64,000 nucleotides of DNA, from positions 21,391,331 through 21,455,330 of the forward strand of contig OY783210.1 of NCBI GenBank assembly GCA_963678705.1, read 5' to 3'. This DNA is from Panorpa germanica. Its lineage: Eukaryota; Arthropoda; Insecta; Mecoptera; Panorpidae. How positions within the stretch are numbered: the stretch's first letter is position 1; each line of letters starts with the position of its first letter. The position numbers were made by a program, and so were the translations under genes. The notes beneath the pieces were generated by a model. The model saw only the letters and a list, made by a program, of their open reading frames with translations. It did no database searches and had not been told where the DNA came from. Shown here piece by piece: positions 23,498-36,077 of this stretch.

Positions 23498-26400
23498 ATG
23501 GCCAGTAGAAGGAATCAAATTGATAAGAACTTAAAAGAATACGGCCAAAACCGAAATATAGATGAGTTACAACGTTACGTTCACGAACTAACCACAAAAG
23601 AAGTACATTGTCAGACAAATTGTTATCATTTAATTTACAAATTTCTAATTACATTTTCTTTTAAACATTACAGATAACTTCGCTAATTAGTGTAAGAATA
23701 AGTCATGTCGATGCGCCTCAAATATGGAATTATTTACTTCAAGGATTTACAGATACCGAAGAATCTCAGGAAAAGAGATTGGCGGTACTATATTTTAGAT
23801 CTAGTACTATGTATATTATACCTTTGATGATGGTTTAAATAAATACATTCGTTTTAGATAACTGAACATTTGTTAAATGAGGTTTTAAGTACACAAGAAG
23901 TTTCGACTAGCGTAGTTAACGCTATCATCACTAGGCTATGTTTGGACCTGCACAGGTAACGATTTTCTAAATAGTTTTCAGGTTTCTTGAAGAATTAAGT
24001 AATTATCCCTATTTTATCTTGACAGATTCCCAATTAAACATTTAGTGAAATTGGTTACATCTTGCGTTGACGCAATACATGCAGGGGATCATAAGAATAT
24101 GAGGTACTTTTCAGTGAAAATAATTACATACATATTTTTGGTTTAATATCTTACTTAATATATTAAAGCTGGAAAGAGTTACTCCCCGAATTGATGACAA
24201 TTTTAACGAAGGAAGATACACTAATTCATAATGAATCTGAAATATCTGGAATCGATTTTAAATCTCAAATAATAAGTTCGTTATGTTTGGTACGATGGCC
24301 AGCAAATATTGTTACATCACTATCTACAATGTTTATGTAAGTAAAACTTATTCCACCTATTTTATAGATTTGGTTTTACAAAACTTATCATTTTGCAGTA
24401 ACATGTCACTTACAAAGGAAGAGCATCTAAAAGTCTCAAATAAGTTATGTCATTGTATGGATACCATTGATCCACAAGAAATACCTCCACTAGTTTACCA
24501 ACTACTATGTCTTTGCGTGTCTAAGAATACAATGGCACCGTTGTTTAAGCTTTGTACCTTATTTTCTGATAAGCTGTACAAGACTCTACAAACAACGGAC
24601 TCCGAAATTGTTGATATGGATAGCATAGGTAATATCTTATTCAATTCACTGACAAGAAGAAATCATTAAACGAATAAGTAAATTTCTTTATAGAGGATTC
24701 GTCAGAACAAGAATTTATAAAAGCCGAAGCAACAGTGCTTTATCATATTAAATCACTAGCACTATCGTCAAATAATGCTCCAATTAAAGATTTTCTGAAT
24801 ATTTTAAAAACTATCAATAAATCTCCAGAATTTATTTTACGTCCATTCCCTCTTCTAATGTTGTTATCTTTGGCTAGCGTCAATGCATTTGAACAATCAG
24901 TATATGATATTATTAAAGGAGCTATTAACAGAACAATAAACAATAAGAATTCCAGAAACAAATCAGCATGGTTGAGAGATCTAGTTCGTGAGCCATTAAA
25001 TATTAATGAAATTTTTCTAAAAGTTATAGATTGCAGGTAACGTATTTAGATTATGGTATTTGAAATTGAATATGTGCATTTTATATTACCTAAATTCTTA
25101 TATTTGTAGTGCAAATGATCGATCAGTGGCTACTGAAGGTTTAATTGGTCTAGGATTTCATTTACTAAGAGCTTCTGGCATTGGAGCTAACAATATATGG
25201 TCACTAGGTATTATGATACTTGTAAAGCTATGTAAGAAACAAAGAAAAGTTGCACTAGTTGTTTTACAGCAACTTTGCGATAGTATTATTACTGAACAAA
25301 ATCTAATTCAGTTTACAGGTATGACAAATTTTTATCTCAATTTATTTTAATAGAGATTTAATAATTATGTAATATTTTTTTAGAATGTCTGTATCAAATG
25401 GCAGTAAATGTTCCCATGATAATGGTAGAACATCAAAATATTATTCAACAATTATTGGCACATCTTCTTCAGGTACGGGATATTTTTATTTATAGTAATG
25501 GAACTGTGTATGGTTGTTTACAAAATTTATTTTCTAGGCTCCTGGGCCTGTGTCTAAACGAATTGTAACTTCAATTATGCCACTAATTAAGTTGTCACCC
25601 ACGATTCGTGATGCGCTAATCCTTGTTTTAAGGAAAGCTATATTTTCGAGGTAATGTTTGCTTTAATGTGAATAATTCAGTATTGTCATTATCACGTTAA
25701 TAATTAACATAAATTACAGGCATTGTTCCATTCGACAAATGGCGGTCCATGGTCTTTGTTCTCTCCTGCGTACATTACAATTAGGATATCAAAATAGTGC
25801 TAGCTTTAGTCAACCAAGTTTGAGCTGTTCCTGGTCCGGACCGTCTATCTTAACGCAAATGTCTTTGGATGTAATATATTGAGTCTTGCAAATTCATGTG
25901 ATTTGCGCTAAGTATCGTAATACAGTTTATTTTTGTAGGTACATCGCAATGTAGGACAACATGGTAGGACTGGTACTTATGAGCCCCTCTGCTTAGAGTT
26001 ACTAGGGGTCTTAAGAAGAGGTCTCATGCAACAAAGCGAAGTACGTTTTCAAATGTATGAAGGTTAGTGATTCTATGTTTATTAAATAGAATTAGATAAT
26101 TTTATTTACTAACTAATCTTTTTTTATTTGCAGGGCTTTACGAAGCTATTTGCAAAAATCCACCGCTTTGCTCAAATTTACTGGAGGCGCTTTTTATACA
26201 CTTCGATCAATTTTATGTCAATGATGGAGAATCACTACCCCCGATTAAATTTGAAAATGTTGTTATAATAAAAGAAAATTCTGCTGTTTTAATAGTATGT
26301 AATATAGAAAATGACATATTTCTCGTTAAAAATGTTTTATAAAAACAATCTATTTACTTATTTCCAGGAGCCAATTGGAGCATTGATATTATTAATCAGC

Positions 26401-29150
26401 AGAATTGAAGGAAAAATGGTACAAGTTGAAGATTTATCCTGTACAGTTAGTAGAAATAAAAGTAAATCGAATGATATATTAAACTCTTTATGTAAGAGAA
26501 TGGGAAAATGTGATCTATTTCACTTCGGATTGGTAATAATTTTTGTTAACAATACTTTAAACAATTAATACGTGGAATTATATTATACATAGTAATTTTT
26601 TTTTATGAAGGATGATGGAATAATAAATATCACTGACGTAATTCCGGAGTCTCAACAAAAAGCAGCTGTTATTAAAGAAATTCTTCAGGTTCTTGAAAGT
26701 TTAATGATATATAACATCATATATTGGAACTTACAAGTAGAAGAAGATGAAGACCGCAAACCAGGAAGAACCATACTCTCTCTTTTTAATACATACAATG
26801 TCTTCTTAAATTTTACAAAAGTAATAAGATCTTTTTTTCTTCTGGAAATATTATAATTTTTATTTTAAAAAATAATTCTACTTCAGACCGTTGCTAAAAA
26901 TAAAAAAGATGCAAAGAAGAAGAAAAGTAGTAAGAAAACTGGAAATGAGTTAACTCCTTCCGCGAAATCTCAAATAGGACCTAAACCAATTCCATTCAAA
27001 GTTCCCATGACAATGTTTGATTATATGACTATTATTAAAATTCTGCAATTGCTTCACAAGTAAGTTTTGAATAAACTTAAATTTCATTTATATAGATTAA
27101 CAAATTATAAATTTTATATAGTGATACTGTACCTTGGGCATCGATAGAACAAGCAAATTGTTTAAAAACGAAGCGAGAATTTCATCGTTTTATTTTACAA
27201 AATTTAATTTCTGTCATTCATAACTTATGTACCATTAAGGTAAGAATTTTATTGAATATTAATTAATGGTTAAATGTAATTTCGTTTATTTAATTATTAT
27301 ATTGTATTTATAGTCTATTGAATTTCAACATGGAAAACATACCTTCGAAAATACCTGTTCTGCTGGTGACTTAATATATAATCGATGTATTGTTCGATTG
27401 AACGACATTATAGAGTTTGATGAACCAAGCGCTATTTTGGCTGTTGAAGCTATGAAGGAAATCATTAATTTGATCGGTGTACATTATAGCTCAAAAATGG
27501 AAGAATTTTTACTAAAAATTTGTAATTATCGAGGTATTTGTATTTTTAAAAGAATCCACAAATATTAATCAACACATTTTTATAGGTCCAAGAAATCCCA
27601 AATTAACATTAGGAAAACTACTATCTCGTATATTAGATACTTATAAGGAACATTTGGAAAATTGTTTTTCGTCTGAAAATGAATCTGTTTTGGAAGATGA
27701 TAAAAAGTTATCCATACTTTTAATGCAAACCGTATCTATATTATGTGATTATTTGCCTCAAAGTGATGAAATTTGCAATCAAGTAAAATATAGATAAATA
27801 TCAACTTGGAAATACCAGTATTTCTTATTAATGAACGACTTCTGTTTTTAGGTATTTGATTGGATGAAAACACTAGCAGTGGAATATGATACTAACAATA
27901 AACAACTAGCTAGTACTTTACATAATGTGATGTTTACTCTTCACGCAAAAATTAAAATTACATCTAATTTATATGAGAACGCTGCATATCAAGTTTGTCA
28001 ACTCATGGGTACTATTCACGAAGTAAGAAATTTACAGCGATCATTCTGTATGTATGGGGTAATATTAATTGAACTTTTAATTTTATTGTTTCAGGAAGAA
28101 GTTCAGTGTAGTGCTCCACTAAAAACAATTACTGATTTAACAATGGAATCTGTATTACAATCTCTTTATTCCACTTGTAAAACACAGTTAGATCAGATAG
28201 ATTGGATCCTTCAAAACCTTCGAGCTGATCACTTTATTCTTTTGCAATATATTGGAAGCACAGAAGCAGATAAAAGTTGGTCTAATTTTGTAATTAAAAT
28301 TGCATAAACTGGCAAAATATTATATTCATCTGTTTCAGATAAAGACAAACTAAAAGAAAAGGAGAGATCACTGTGTTCACAGCTTAGTTTAACAATAAAA
28401 TTATTATCAATCTTGTCCATAATTAGAGTTCCAAGTGGACCATGTGGTGAAGGATTGTTAAGAGTCTTATTGCATCTGTACACGTCTATTGGAAATATTA
28501 CTAAATATTTTGTTGCTCGCAGTACTAAAACGAATCCTATCTATGAAAATGCCAGGTGTTGTTTGCATACATAATTTAGCTATGTCTATAATCAGGATGC
28601 ATTAAGAATTTACAATAATAGATATATTTCAGATTTGAACGTGTTGTTAAATTAGCAGGTAAAGAATTGTGTAAAATAATTTATGATTTATTAAGTCACA
28701 TGGAAGAGATACAAAGCAGTAAAAATAAAGTGAAGTTATTACGAGAAACCAAAAGTATTCCAAAATTGCTTTTCACTATCGAAACTTTTAAGAAATATGT
28801 TATTATGCTTTCGAATAAAACTCAAAGTAGTACAAAGGTAGTAATATAAAAGTTATGTTTTAATACATTGCATAAAATGCACTTCGTTTATATTTATCAA
28901 CTAATTTTCTCAGGGCCAGTTAATGTCATGCATTAACATAGGAATTTCAAGAGATTTCCGAATTAAAAGACAGGTACTTAAGGAAACTTTGGATAATTTA
29001 AACCAAACAAATATTGATGAAGAAAATATTGAAGAAGCTGTTGAAGATAATGTTGACAATGAAATTGAAAATAGTGGGGCTAACCCAGAAGAACACATTG
29101 AAGAATCACCCCCTATACAACCATTAAGAAAACGACGAAGAAGAAATTAA
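23498..29150 (+). CDS. FANCI: Fanconi anemia group I protein homolog
   Basis: About 24 short exons give roughly 1,270 residues. FANCI pairs with FANCD2 to clamp DNA in interstrand-crosslink repair. Recognition blocks: QEIPPLVYQLL early; the monoubiquitination region PTIRDALILVLRKAIFS, whose lysine (codon 25635-25637, about residue 511) corresponds to vertebrate K523; downstream FSQPS and ILTQMS, a reduced version of the ATR-target SQ cluster; and the C-terminal GISRDFRIKRQVL with basic tail RKRRRR. Frame is maintained at every join I followed and no inactivating break is seen. The Lys-rich block KNKKDAKKKKSSKK near 26900 resembles the linker of the vertebrate protein. Divergent from prag01-like copy 2. 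Confidence 0.95.
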
Positions 29151-30077
29151 CTTAACAATATAATGTTATGTACGTATAAGTTTGAGTATTTAATTTTTGT
29201 CTATTTTACATGTGATTTAAGGAACAAATTAAACAACTTTTTCATCAATGAATTATTATATTAACAAAAAATATTACATATATTTATTGTATACATAGAA
29301 AAAAATTGAAGAACATATTCTAATTTTTTAATACATATAGAGCATATTTTTAAATTTTAATCTGTCTGTTCACTTATTTAATACCCTGAACAGATCTGTT
29401 GCATACGATATAATAATACATCTACAAGTATTACCCGGTATTGAGATAATTTTAACACAAATAGTTAAACAATATAATAACTGTATTATTAAGCCCTCAA
29501 TCCCTGAGGAGTCTGTGAATTAATTTGTTCTTCACTAAACAACGTATTTATACCAACAATATTTTTAACGAAAATATCTAGATAAATATCAGTTATTTAT
29601 TAATTACTACTAAAGTTTAATAGAAAAAAACTTATTATTTCACTTGTTGAGGTCATTTGTTATGATTGTTTAAAAATCCTGATTATTCTGAGGTGTTACG
29701 GCATTGATAAAAATTAAAATTATTATTTAGATTAATGTACTGTGAAAAAATGTAAGTCTTCATATTCTCAAATCTTCTCCTTGACATTATTGTTATTTCT
29801 TGATTGTTAGATTTTAGAAATGAACAATAGACGATAGTCTAGTGGTAACAATAGACAGGAGTAACATAACTTTTAATTGACAGTCTTCTGGTCTTTTTAA
29901 AAAATATGTCTAATAATAAGAAATATTTTTATACACACTAACAAATATGTTGTAGACTTCAAGCTTTTGTATAAACTAGACATATGATATCAAAAACTTG
30001 TTAACAGAACTATTGAGGTACCTTACTTTTTATATTTATTATATCATTGATTTGTTTGCAATTATACTGTTATATCG
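29151..30077. other. Convergent 3' flanks of FANCI and SNRNP27
   Basis: AT-rich, no coding frame. It contains the 3' UTRs of the two genes that end toward each other. Nothing else was recognised. Confidence 0.5.
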
Positions 30078-30613
30078 TTAAGCTACAAAGTCTAGTGGTC
30101 GATTAAATCCTCCTTTTCGATTCATATATTGACGATATTTTCGTTTTAGAATCACGTGTACATCCCCTACATTATTTCCCTGAACCTTTTTACCTTTAGT
30201 TGTGTCAAAACCACAAAAACCCATCATTTTCATCATTTCCTGTTCATCTGGAGTTTTACCTTCAAGATCAGCTTCTGTAACCGCGGGCCTTTCTTCTACT
30301 TGACCTTTTGATTTATCTCTAGGTGACTGAGATCGTGTTCTGAAAATATATTTAATAATATATAAGTTATGACTAAGTCTTATTAAGTTATGTTACTTAT
30401 TGAAACTTTCATACTTGCTCACCTAGATCTTCTTCTGGATCTTTCACCTGATCTTCTTCGTCTTTCTCGATCTCGTGAACGATCTCTTGAACGTTTTCTA
30501 CGTCGATCACGTTCTTCTCTTTCTCGATCTCTGTCACGATTTCTCTCACGATCACGATCTCTTTCTCTGTGTCTTACTCTAGGGGATTGTGAACGTGAAC
30601 GAGACCTACCCAT
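30078..30613 (-). CDS. SNRNP27: U4/U6.U5 tri-snRNP-associated 27 kDa protein
   Basis: Two exons, 30423-30613 and 30078-30339, encode 150 residues (human about 155). The N-terminal half is an Arg/Ser/Asp-rich splicing-factor tail ([11 protein letters not shown], then many RDR/RER repeats). The C-terminal half is the conserved SNRNP27 domain: [20 protein letters not shown], then [10 protein letters not shown], and the invariant end [20 protein letters not shown]. It is a nuclear component of the tri-snRNP. Divergent from SNIP1, another splicing-linked protein, about 1 kb away. Confidence 0.95.
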
Positions 30614-31660
30614 TTCTATCTTTAAAATAAAAATCAAATATTTATTGGTTATATTAGAAGCAATTTAATTATATATATATTATAAATTATATGCAATGCG
30701 AATATCTTTTGCAGTTAAGTATTTTTACCTTCAACAAATTTCTTTAACACTTATAACCCTAAAATCACCCAATTGTCAAAAATAATACATTTTTTGAATG
30801 CAAGTAAATATATTTCTTTCATTTTCCTATACACTTTTCTTCATTTGTCTCTGCTTATTTATTATTTGACTGGCTGTGTAGCATAAATAGAAAAAAAATT
30901 TGTTACAAAAAAAAAGAAACTGATTTTTTTAGCGGGAGTTAGGAAAAAAGGAAATAAAAAGATAAAATGTTTGATATTATCTATTACGATTTCACTTTAC
31001 CATTTTGTCAAAATTCAGTCAATTTTGTCAAAGCTTAAATTAAAAAAACTTATAGACATTTTTTAAATTATCTATTCCATTTTTTTTAAATAGTGAAACA
31101 TTTTTTTAATATGTGGAAGTTTACATTGCAGATACTCTTTAGTATTTTTCATTTTTTGTAAAAGAAACACTTGTTTTTTTATATGGATTAGCACTAATTT
31201 TTGTATAATATAGTGCAAGAAATAGAAAATAATCAATATAATTAGTATAAGAAAACATAATAATTGTAATTTTAAATTTATTGAATTTAATGACTATATG
31301 GTTACCAGAGATAATAATGGTTACCCGTTTAACAGGAAGCGCAACAATCATCAAACTTCACAACGATTGTGAACTGTGAAGTAGACGTTTGTAAAACGCT
31401 TTATGTCATTTTAGGTGTTCGATTAAGTTTGATTCTTTCAATATAGTTTTTAATTTCATTTTTGAAATTATTTAAAGCGTGTCTTATCGTTGCTGTTTTA
31501 TTGACATCATACTAGGTATAATCGATACAATTCATGTTTGTCATTGATATCCTTTTGTAACATAAAGTAAGTTTAGCTGAGTATAACTAATCTAACAATT
31601 TTGCAAAATATTAGAAGGTAGAGGAAGCTAAAAAAATTGATATACGTTTATCAAAACAAA
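30614..31660. promoter_or_regulatory. Upstream regions of SNRNP27 and SNIP1
   Basis: 1 kb of AT-rich sequence between two divergent start codons; it must hold both promoters. A T-rich/A-rich stretch occupies 30890-31110. No RNA gene or repeat was recognised. Confidence 0.45.
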
Positions 31661-34350
31661 ATGCCAAAACGAAACTCTTCTGACAACAGCAAGAGACGTA
31701 AACGAGACAGATCCGTTAAATCTACAACTGAAGAATCAGATACAAACGAAATTTCAAGTGAGGATAGCTCGTCTGGATCCACAAGTTCTGAATATGAAAA
31801 CACTGACAAACGAAGTTCTAGAAAGAGGGCAAATAGGAGTAAACGTTCAGAAGTGAATGACTGTTCTGATAGTGAAGTAAAACTAAAGAAGTCCAAAAGA
31901 AAGCGAAAGCACTCGAGGAGGAATGAAAGCAAGTCAGGAACTTCAGAGAGCAGTAGCGAATCCAGTGATTCGGAGAAAAATGAAACCAAGAAGAGGAAGA
32001 AACACAAACATGAGAAACATTCTAAATCAAAAGATCACTCTGGCAATCAGAGTCAAAAAGATGAAAAGGGAAAAGCTGCCCAGAAACAAGGTTAGTAAGA
32101 TTTGATTAATTTGTGTTATTGTTTATTGAATACTTGTTGCTAAAATTCCATTAAATAAGTAGGTCCTTTTAATAGTATTTAAAATGTTTTCTGAATTGTA
32201 TATAGTATCTTATTTAAGTAGAATAAGGTACATTTAAATGGTATAATATTTTTAGTAACCAAAGCTATCAATACTAGAAATACTAGGTTATATTTCATTA
32301 ATAGCACAGGCTGATATTTGAGCGATAGTTGTTCATGTTCTATACTACGACAGTTCCTATCATGATTAGTTTGATATAAAAATTTTGATGTAGTTGACAT
32401 TATATGCAATAGAATGTCTTATTATAATTGATAGTAGTAGACATATATGTATACTGTTGCTTCATTAATAATTTTTGTTACAGTTTTATAAAGTTCTTGC
32501 TCGGTAAATTATTTTAGCAAAATTTGTTGATCTACAAAAATCAGTGGATATTTTATGAATTTTATGTGACAAGAGAACGAAATGCAAGAGAATTGAAAAG
32601 GCAGATTTCTCGAAAAAAAAAATAACATAAATCTGAATAAAGTAATACAGAATAACTATAACAACGATTTGTTAACAGTTGAGAAGAGAAACGTTGATCT
32701 GGGAACACAGCTGAAAGTCGTCGACAAGGAACATCCGAAAAGTAAGTGGGATAGTCCTGCTGAGCAACACACAAGGTAAATACATACATAGAATACATTT
32801 TATTTTATTTTTTTGTTAATTGTATTTAATTTTATACCAACTAAATTTCATGTGTACACAGATCTTACGACAAATCAAAAAATGATTCTGACTATCCTAC
32901 TAACTCTGGAACTGCGGGCTATCGTGAATCTAATATTGATAGACCACGCCATCGTGATGAACTCCCAGCTTCTTACAGAGCGAGATCATCTAACGATGGT
33001 GAAAAATTAGATGACCGTACTAGACATCGTTCAAAAGATAATCGAGAAGATCATCACGAAAATCGAAACTGGAATAATAAAAATCGCGATACTCGAGAAC
33101 AAAATGATTATTATCCGAGTCGTGAATCAAGAGAACGCCAGAGAGAAAATGAAGAGCGCAATTCTCATTCAAATTATGAAAACCGGGACCGGGAGAAAAA
33201 CGGAGATTCTTATAAAAATAGGGGTAGAAGTCGCGATAATGTTAGATCGAGCCACTACTCTAAAAACAGCAATGATGACCACAGAGGAGAAAATAAGGAT
33301 TCAAGAGATGGAAGGTATAAAACTTATGATAGACAAGACAATGATAGAAAATGGAATGACCGCCGATTTGACCATTCCCGATCTCATGAAAACAGGGACC
33401 ATAATGATCGCAGAGATAATGATTATAAGAAAAATAATAGTAGGTCGAGAAACCAGGACTCCAGCGGGTAAGATATATTAAGATGAAATTTTATAGACAA
33501 TGAAATCGCTGTTGCTTATAATCTGTTTTAATGAATTTCCTTGTTAATTGTAGTTATGACCGTCGTGAAAACGAGAGGAGACCACGCAGTCCTAATCGAA
33601 GAGCAGCAAGTAAATCGCCAGTTGACAATAGGTGTGTATACTCGTATTTCCACAAGTCTTGTTAATAACGTGTTGGGTTTGAGAGATTTAGATTAAAGTT
33701 CTATTGATTTCAGACCAATAAATCCTTTGAAAAAAGAAGCTGATCATGGATCCTACGCCTGGGGTAAAAATGAAGACAAACCAGGAAACGCAAAACCGGC
33801 AGGAGAAAAAGATAAACCAAATTTTGGCTTATCAGGGAAATTGACTGAAGAAACAAACACATACAAAGGCGTTGTAATTAAGTATTCAGAACCACAAGAA
33901 GCCCGAAAACCTAAAAGAAGATGGCGATTATATCCATTTAAGGGTGAAAATGTAATGGCTACATTATACATCCACAGACAAAGCTGTTATTTGATTGGAA
34001 GAGATCGAAAAGTGGTGGATATCCCAGTGGACCATCCAAGTTGTTCAAAACAGCACGCTGCACTACAATATCGTTTGGTGAATTTTACAAGGGATAATGG
34101 CAGCATTGGGAAAAAAGTGCGGCCGTATTTGATAGATTTGGAATCATCAAATGGGACCTATGTCAATAATAAAAAAATTGAAGCTAAAAAGTATACGGAA
34201 CTGTTAGAAAGAGATGTAATTAAATTTGGGTACAGTTCTAGAGAATATGTTTTACTTCATGAAAATAGTAAAGATGATACTCAAGATGATGATTACATGG
34301 GAGAGGATTTAGATATTAAGCCTGTTACTAAAGTAGAACCAAACAATTAA
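31661..34350 (+). CDS. SNIP1: Smad nuclear-interacting protein 1 homolog (FHA domain)
   Basis: Exons 31661-32090, 32679-32775, 32862-33467, 33554-33631 and 33714-34350 give 615 residues. The N-terminal two thirds is low-complexity: Ser/Lys/Glu-rich, then a long Arg/Asp/Asn-rich stretch (32900-33460). The C-terminus (about residues 460-570) is an FHA phosphopeptide-binding domain with CYLIGRDRKVVDIPVDHPSC, SKQHAALQYR and DLESSNGTYVN, diagnostic for SNIP1. In animals SNIP1 acts in the activated spliceosome (RES-like complex) and microRNA biogenesis. The vertebrate protein is about 396 residues, so the disordered region here is expanded. The first intron (about 590 bases) is the longest. Confidence 0.92.
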
Positions 34351-36077
34351 TGTAATATATAAATAAAACATTGAAGTGTATTCTCCTTATAAATTACGTT
34401 ATGTTAATTATATATTTGCTTATACACAATATAGAAACTCTAAACTTGGAAATGTTGTAATACTATAATATTTAGGAGTTTCAATTGTACAATTCTTTTA
34501 TATGCTGTTAAGACAACCTTATGAACTGGCGTCGTGGTTAAAAGAGGAAATATGTGGGGCCATTGTATATTCATATTGGACAGTGGGTGCTTCGCATATG
34601 CAAGACCACCTCGTTTTCATATGAACCCCCCAGAGGTTGCCACTGCTGATATCGGAAATTTAAATCGCATATCGTCTTAATCATTCGAGTAAGTATAGCC
34701 AAATTATTATTTTTTTAAAGTTAATTATTAAATATTGCTAAAATTGTTTTTTAAATACATTTTAAGCTTTTGTCTCTGAGTATCCGTCAAAGAATTATCT
34801 TCAGAGGCATCTATGTTTAATGAATGCAACATCATGTAAACAGAGAAAAGAGAACAAAATGGCTTCTGCAACTTAATGTCAGGTGTAAAAATAAAATTAT
34901 GTTTACCTACTAATTGTTAATACATAAAATTGCGTTATATATTTTAATTTAAATGTAATTTGTAACAAATAATAATATAAATGTGTTCTGTTAATATTGC
35001 TAAAACTATACATTGACACAGCTGGACAAAATATTCTGCTTATCGTATTTATGAATGAATGATCTACTAGTGAGAGGAATTCTTATCTTTTCGGTAAGTG
35101 ATAATAATACAATCGCACGTTACCACAATATTGTAACATTTGATATCTTAATTAGTTTCCTTTGTAAATTAGGGATTATAAAGTAGAAATAATTTTAGAA
35201 AAGTGATTTTTATTTGAGAGAAAATGGCTGACATGTCACGTTGTGTATAGTTCGTTATGTCATACATGTCTTTTGTTTACGAATGTGCTCAATAATTAAT
35301 ATCTTCATTAGGAGTAACTACGTTCAGCTAGTATATGTATTCAACTAACATATTTACTCTTAATATTACTATAGCTGCATTAAATTCCATATATTTTGCC
35401 ATAAAATATGTGAATACATATTATTCTTTAAGAGCGTTTAATTATTTGTAATGAAAATCGTATATGACAACCATGGGTTAATTAATGTTAATTTAAAACA
35501 AGGATGAGATGCTCATAAACAATAATCTCCTAGTAATTGAGATCATAGAAGAAAGCATTGTGTAACAACTGCATTAATTTATATCAATTTTCTTTGTATC
35601 AAACGCATGAACATCTTTTAATTAATTGCCACTTGTCACTTGTACATTCTGGGTATGGCCTATGATACTTATCTTTTTAATAATATATACATGCATAACA
35701 TATACATGTGTATAAGTATTTTTGATCTAAATATAATTTCCAGTGAAGCTTGTTTCATCTTGTTAGAACATGTATAGACTTGTATTTTCGGTATGTCCTT
35801 TTAATATTTTTTATAATGATTATTGCTCTCTGAAATTTATTGTATAGTTGAACATGATTGTTACAAGTAATACTTTCAGCATTATTTAGTTCCGTGTGTT
35901 TTATATAAATAAATATTACAGTTTACATAAGTTTTATGTTCATTTTATTTTATGTAAATTTACATTTTTTGCTTATTGTTTGCAGGAAATGTAGCGCAAC
36001 AAATTCTTCAAAAATACATCGTCTAGTGCAACTAGAATAATTCAAATTTACAAGGAAGAAAATAACTTAAAATTTAA
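34351..36077. promoter_or_regulatory. SNIP1 3' flank and probable 5' untranslated exons of the SOCS gene
   Basis: Two good splice donors, CGA|GTAAGT ending at 34688 and TCG|GTAAGTG ending at 35093, and an acceptor TTTGCAG before 35986, fit alternative untranslated first exons spliced to the exon that carries the SOCS start codon. This is inferred from splice signals only. The rest is AT-rich with no coding frame. Confidence 0.45.

Noticed and set aside
30390..30668. Leu/Arg-rich plus-strand frame
   Set aside because: Antisense of the SNRNP27 Arg/Ser repeat region; low-complexity shadow.
31651..32007. Leu/Phe/Ser-rich minus-strand frame
   Set aside because: Antisense of the SNIP1 Ser/Lys-rich N-terminal exon.
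33011..33481. Ile/Met/Thr-rich plus-strand frame over SNIP1
   Set aside because: Wrong frame of the Arg/Asp-rich exon; splice phase fixes the other frame.
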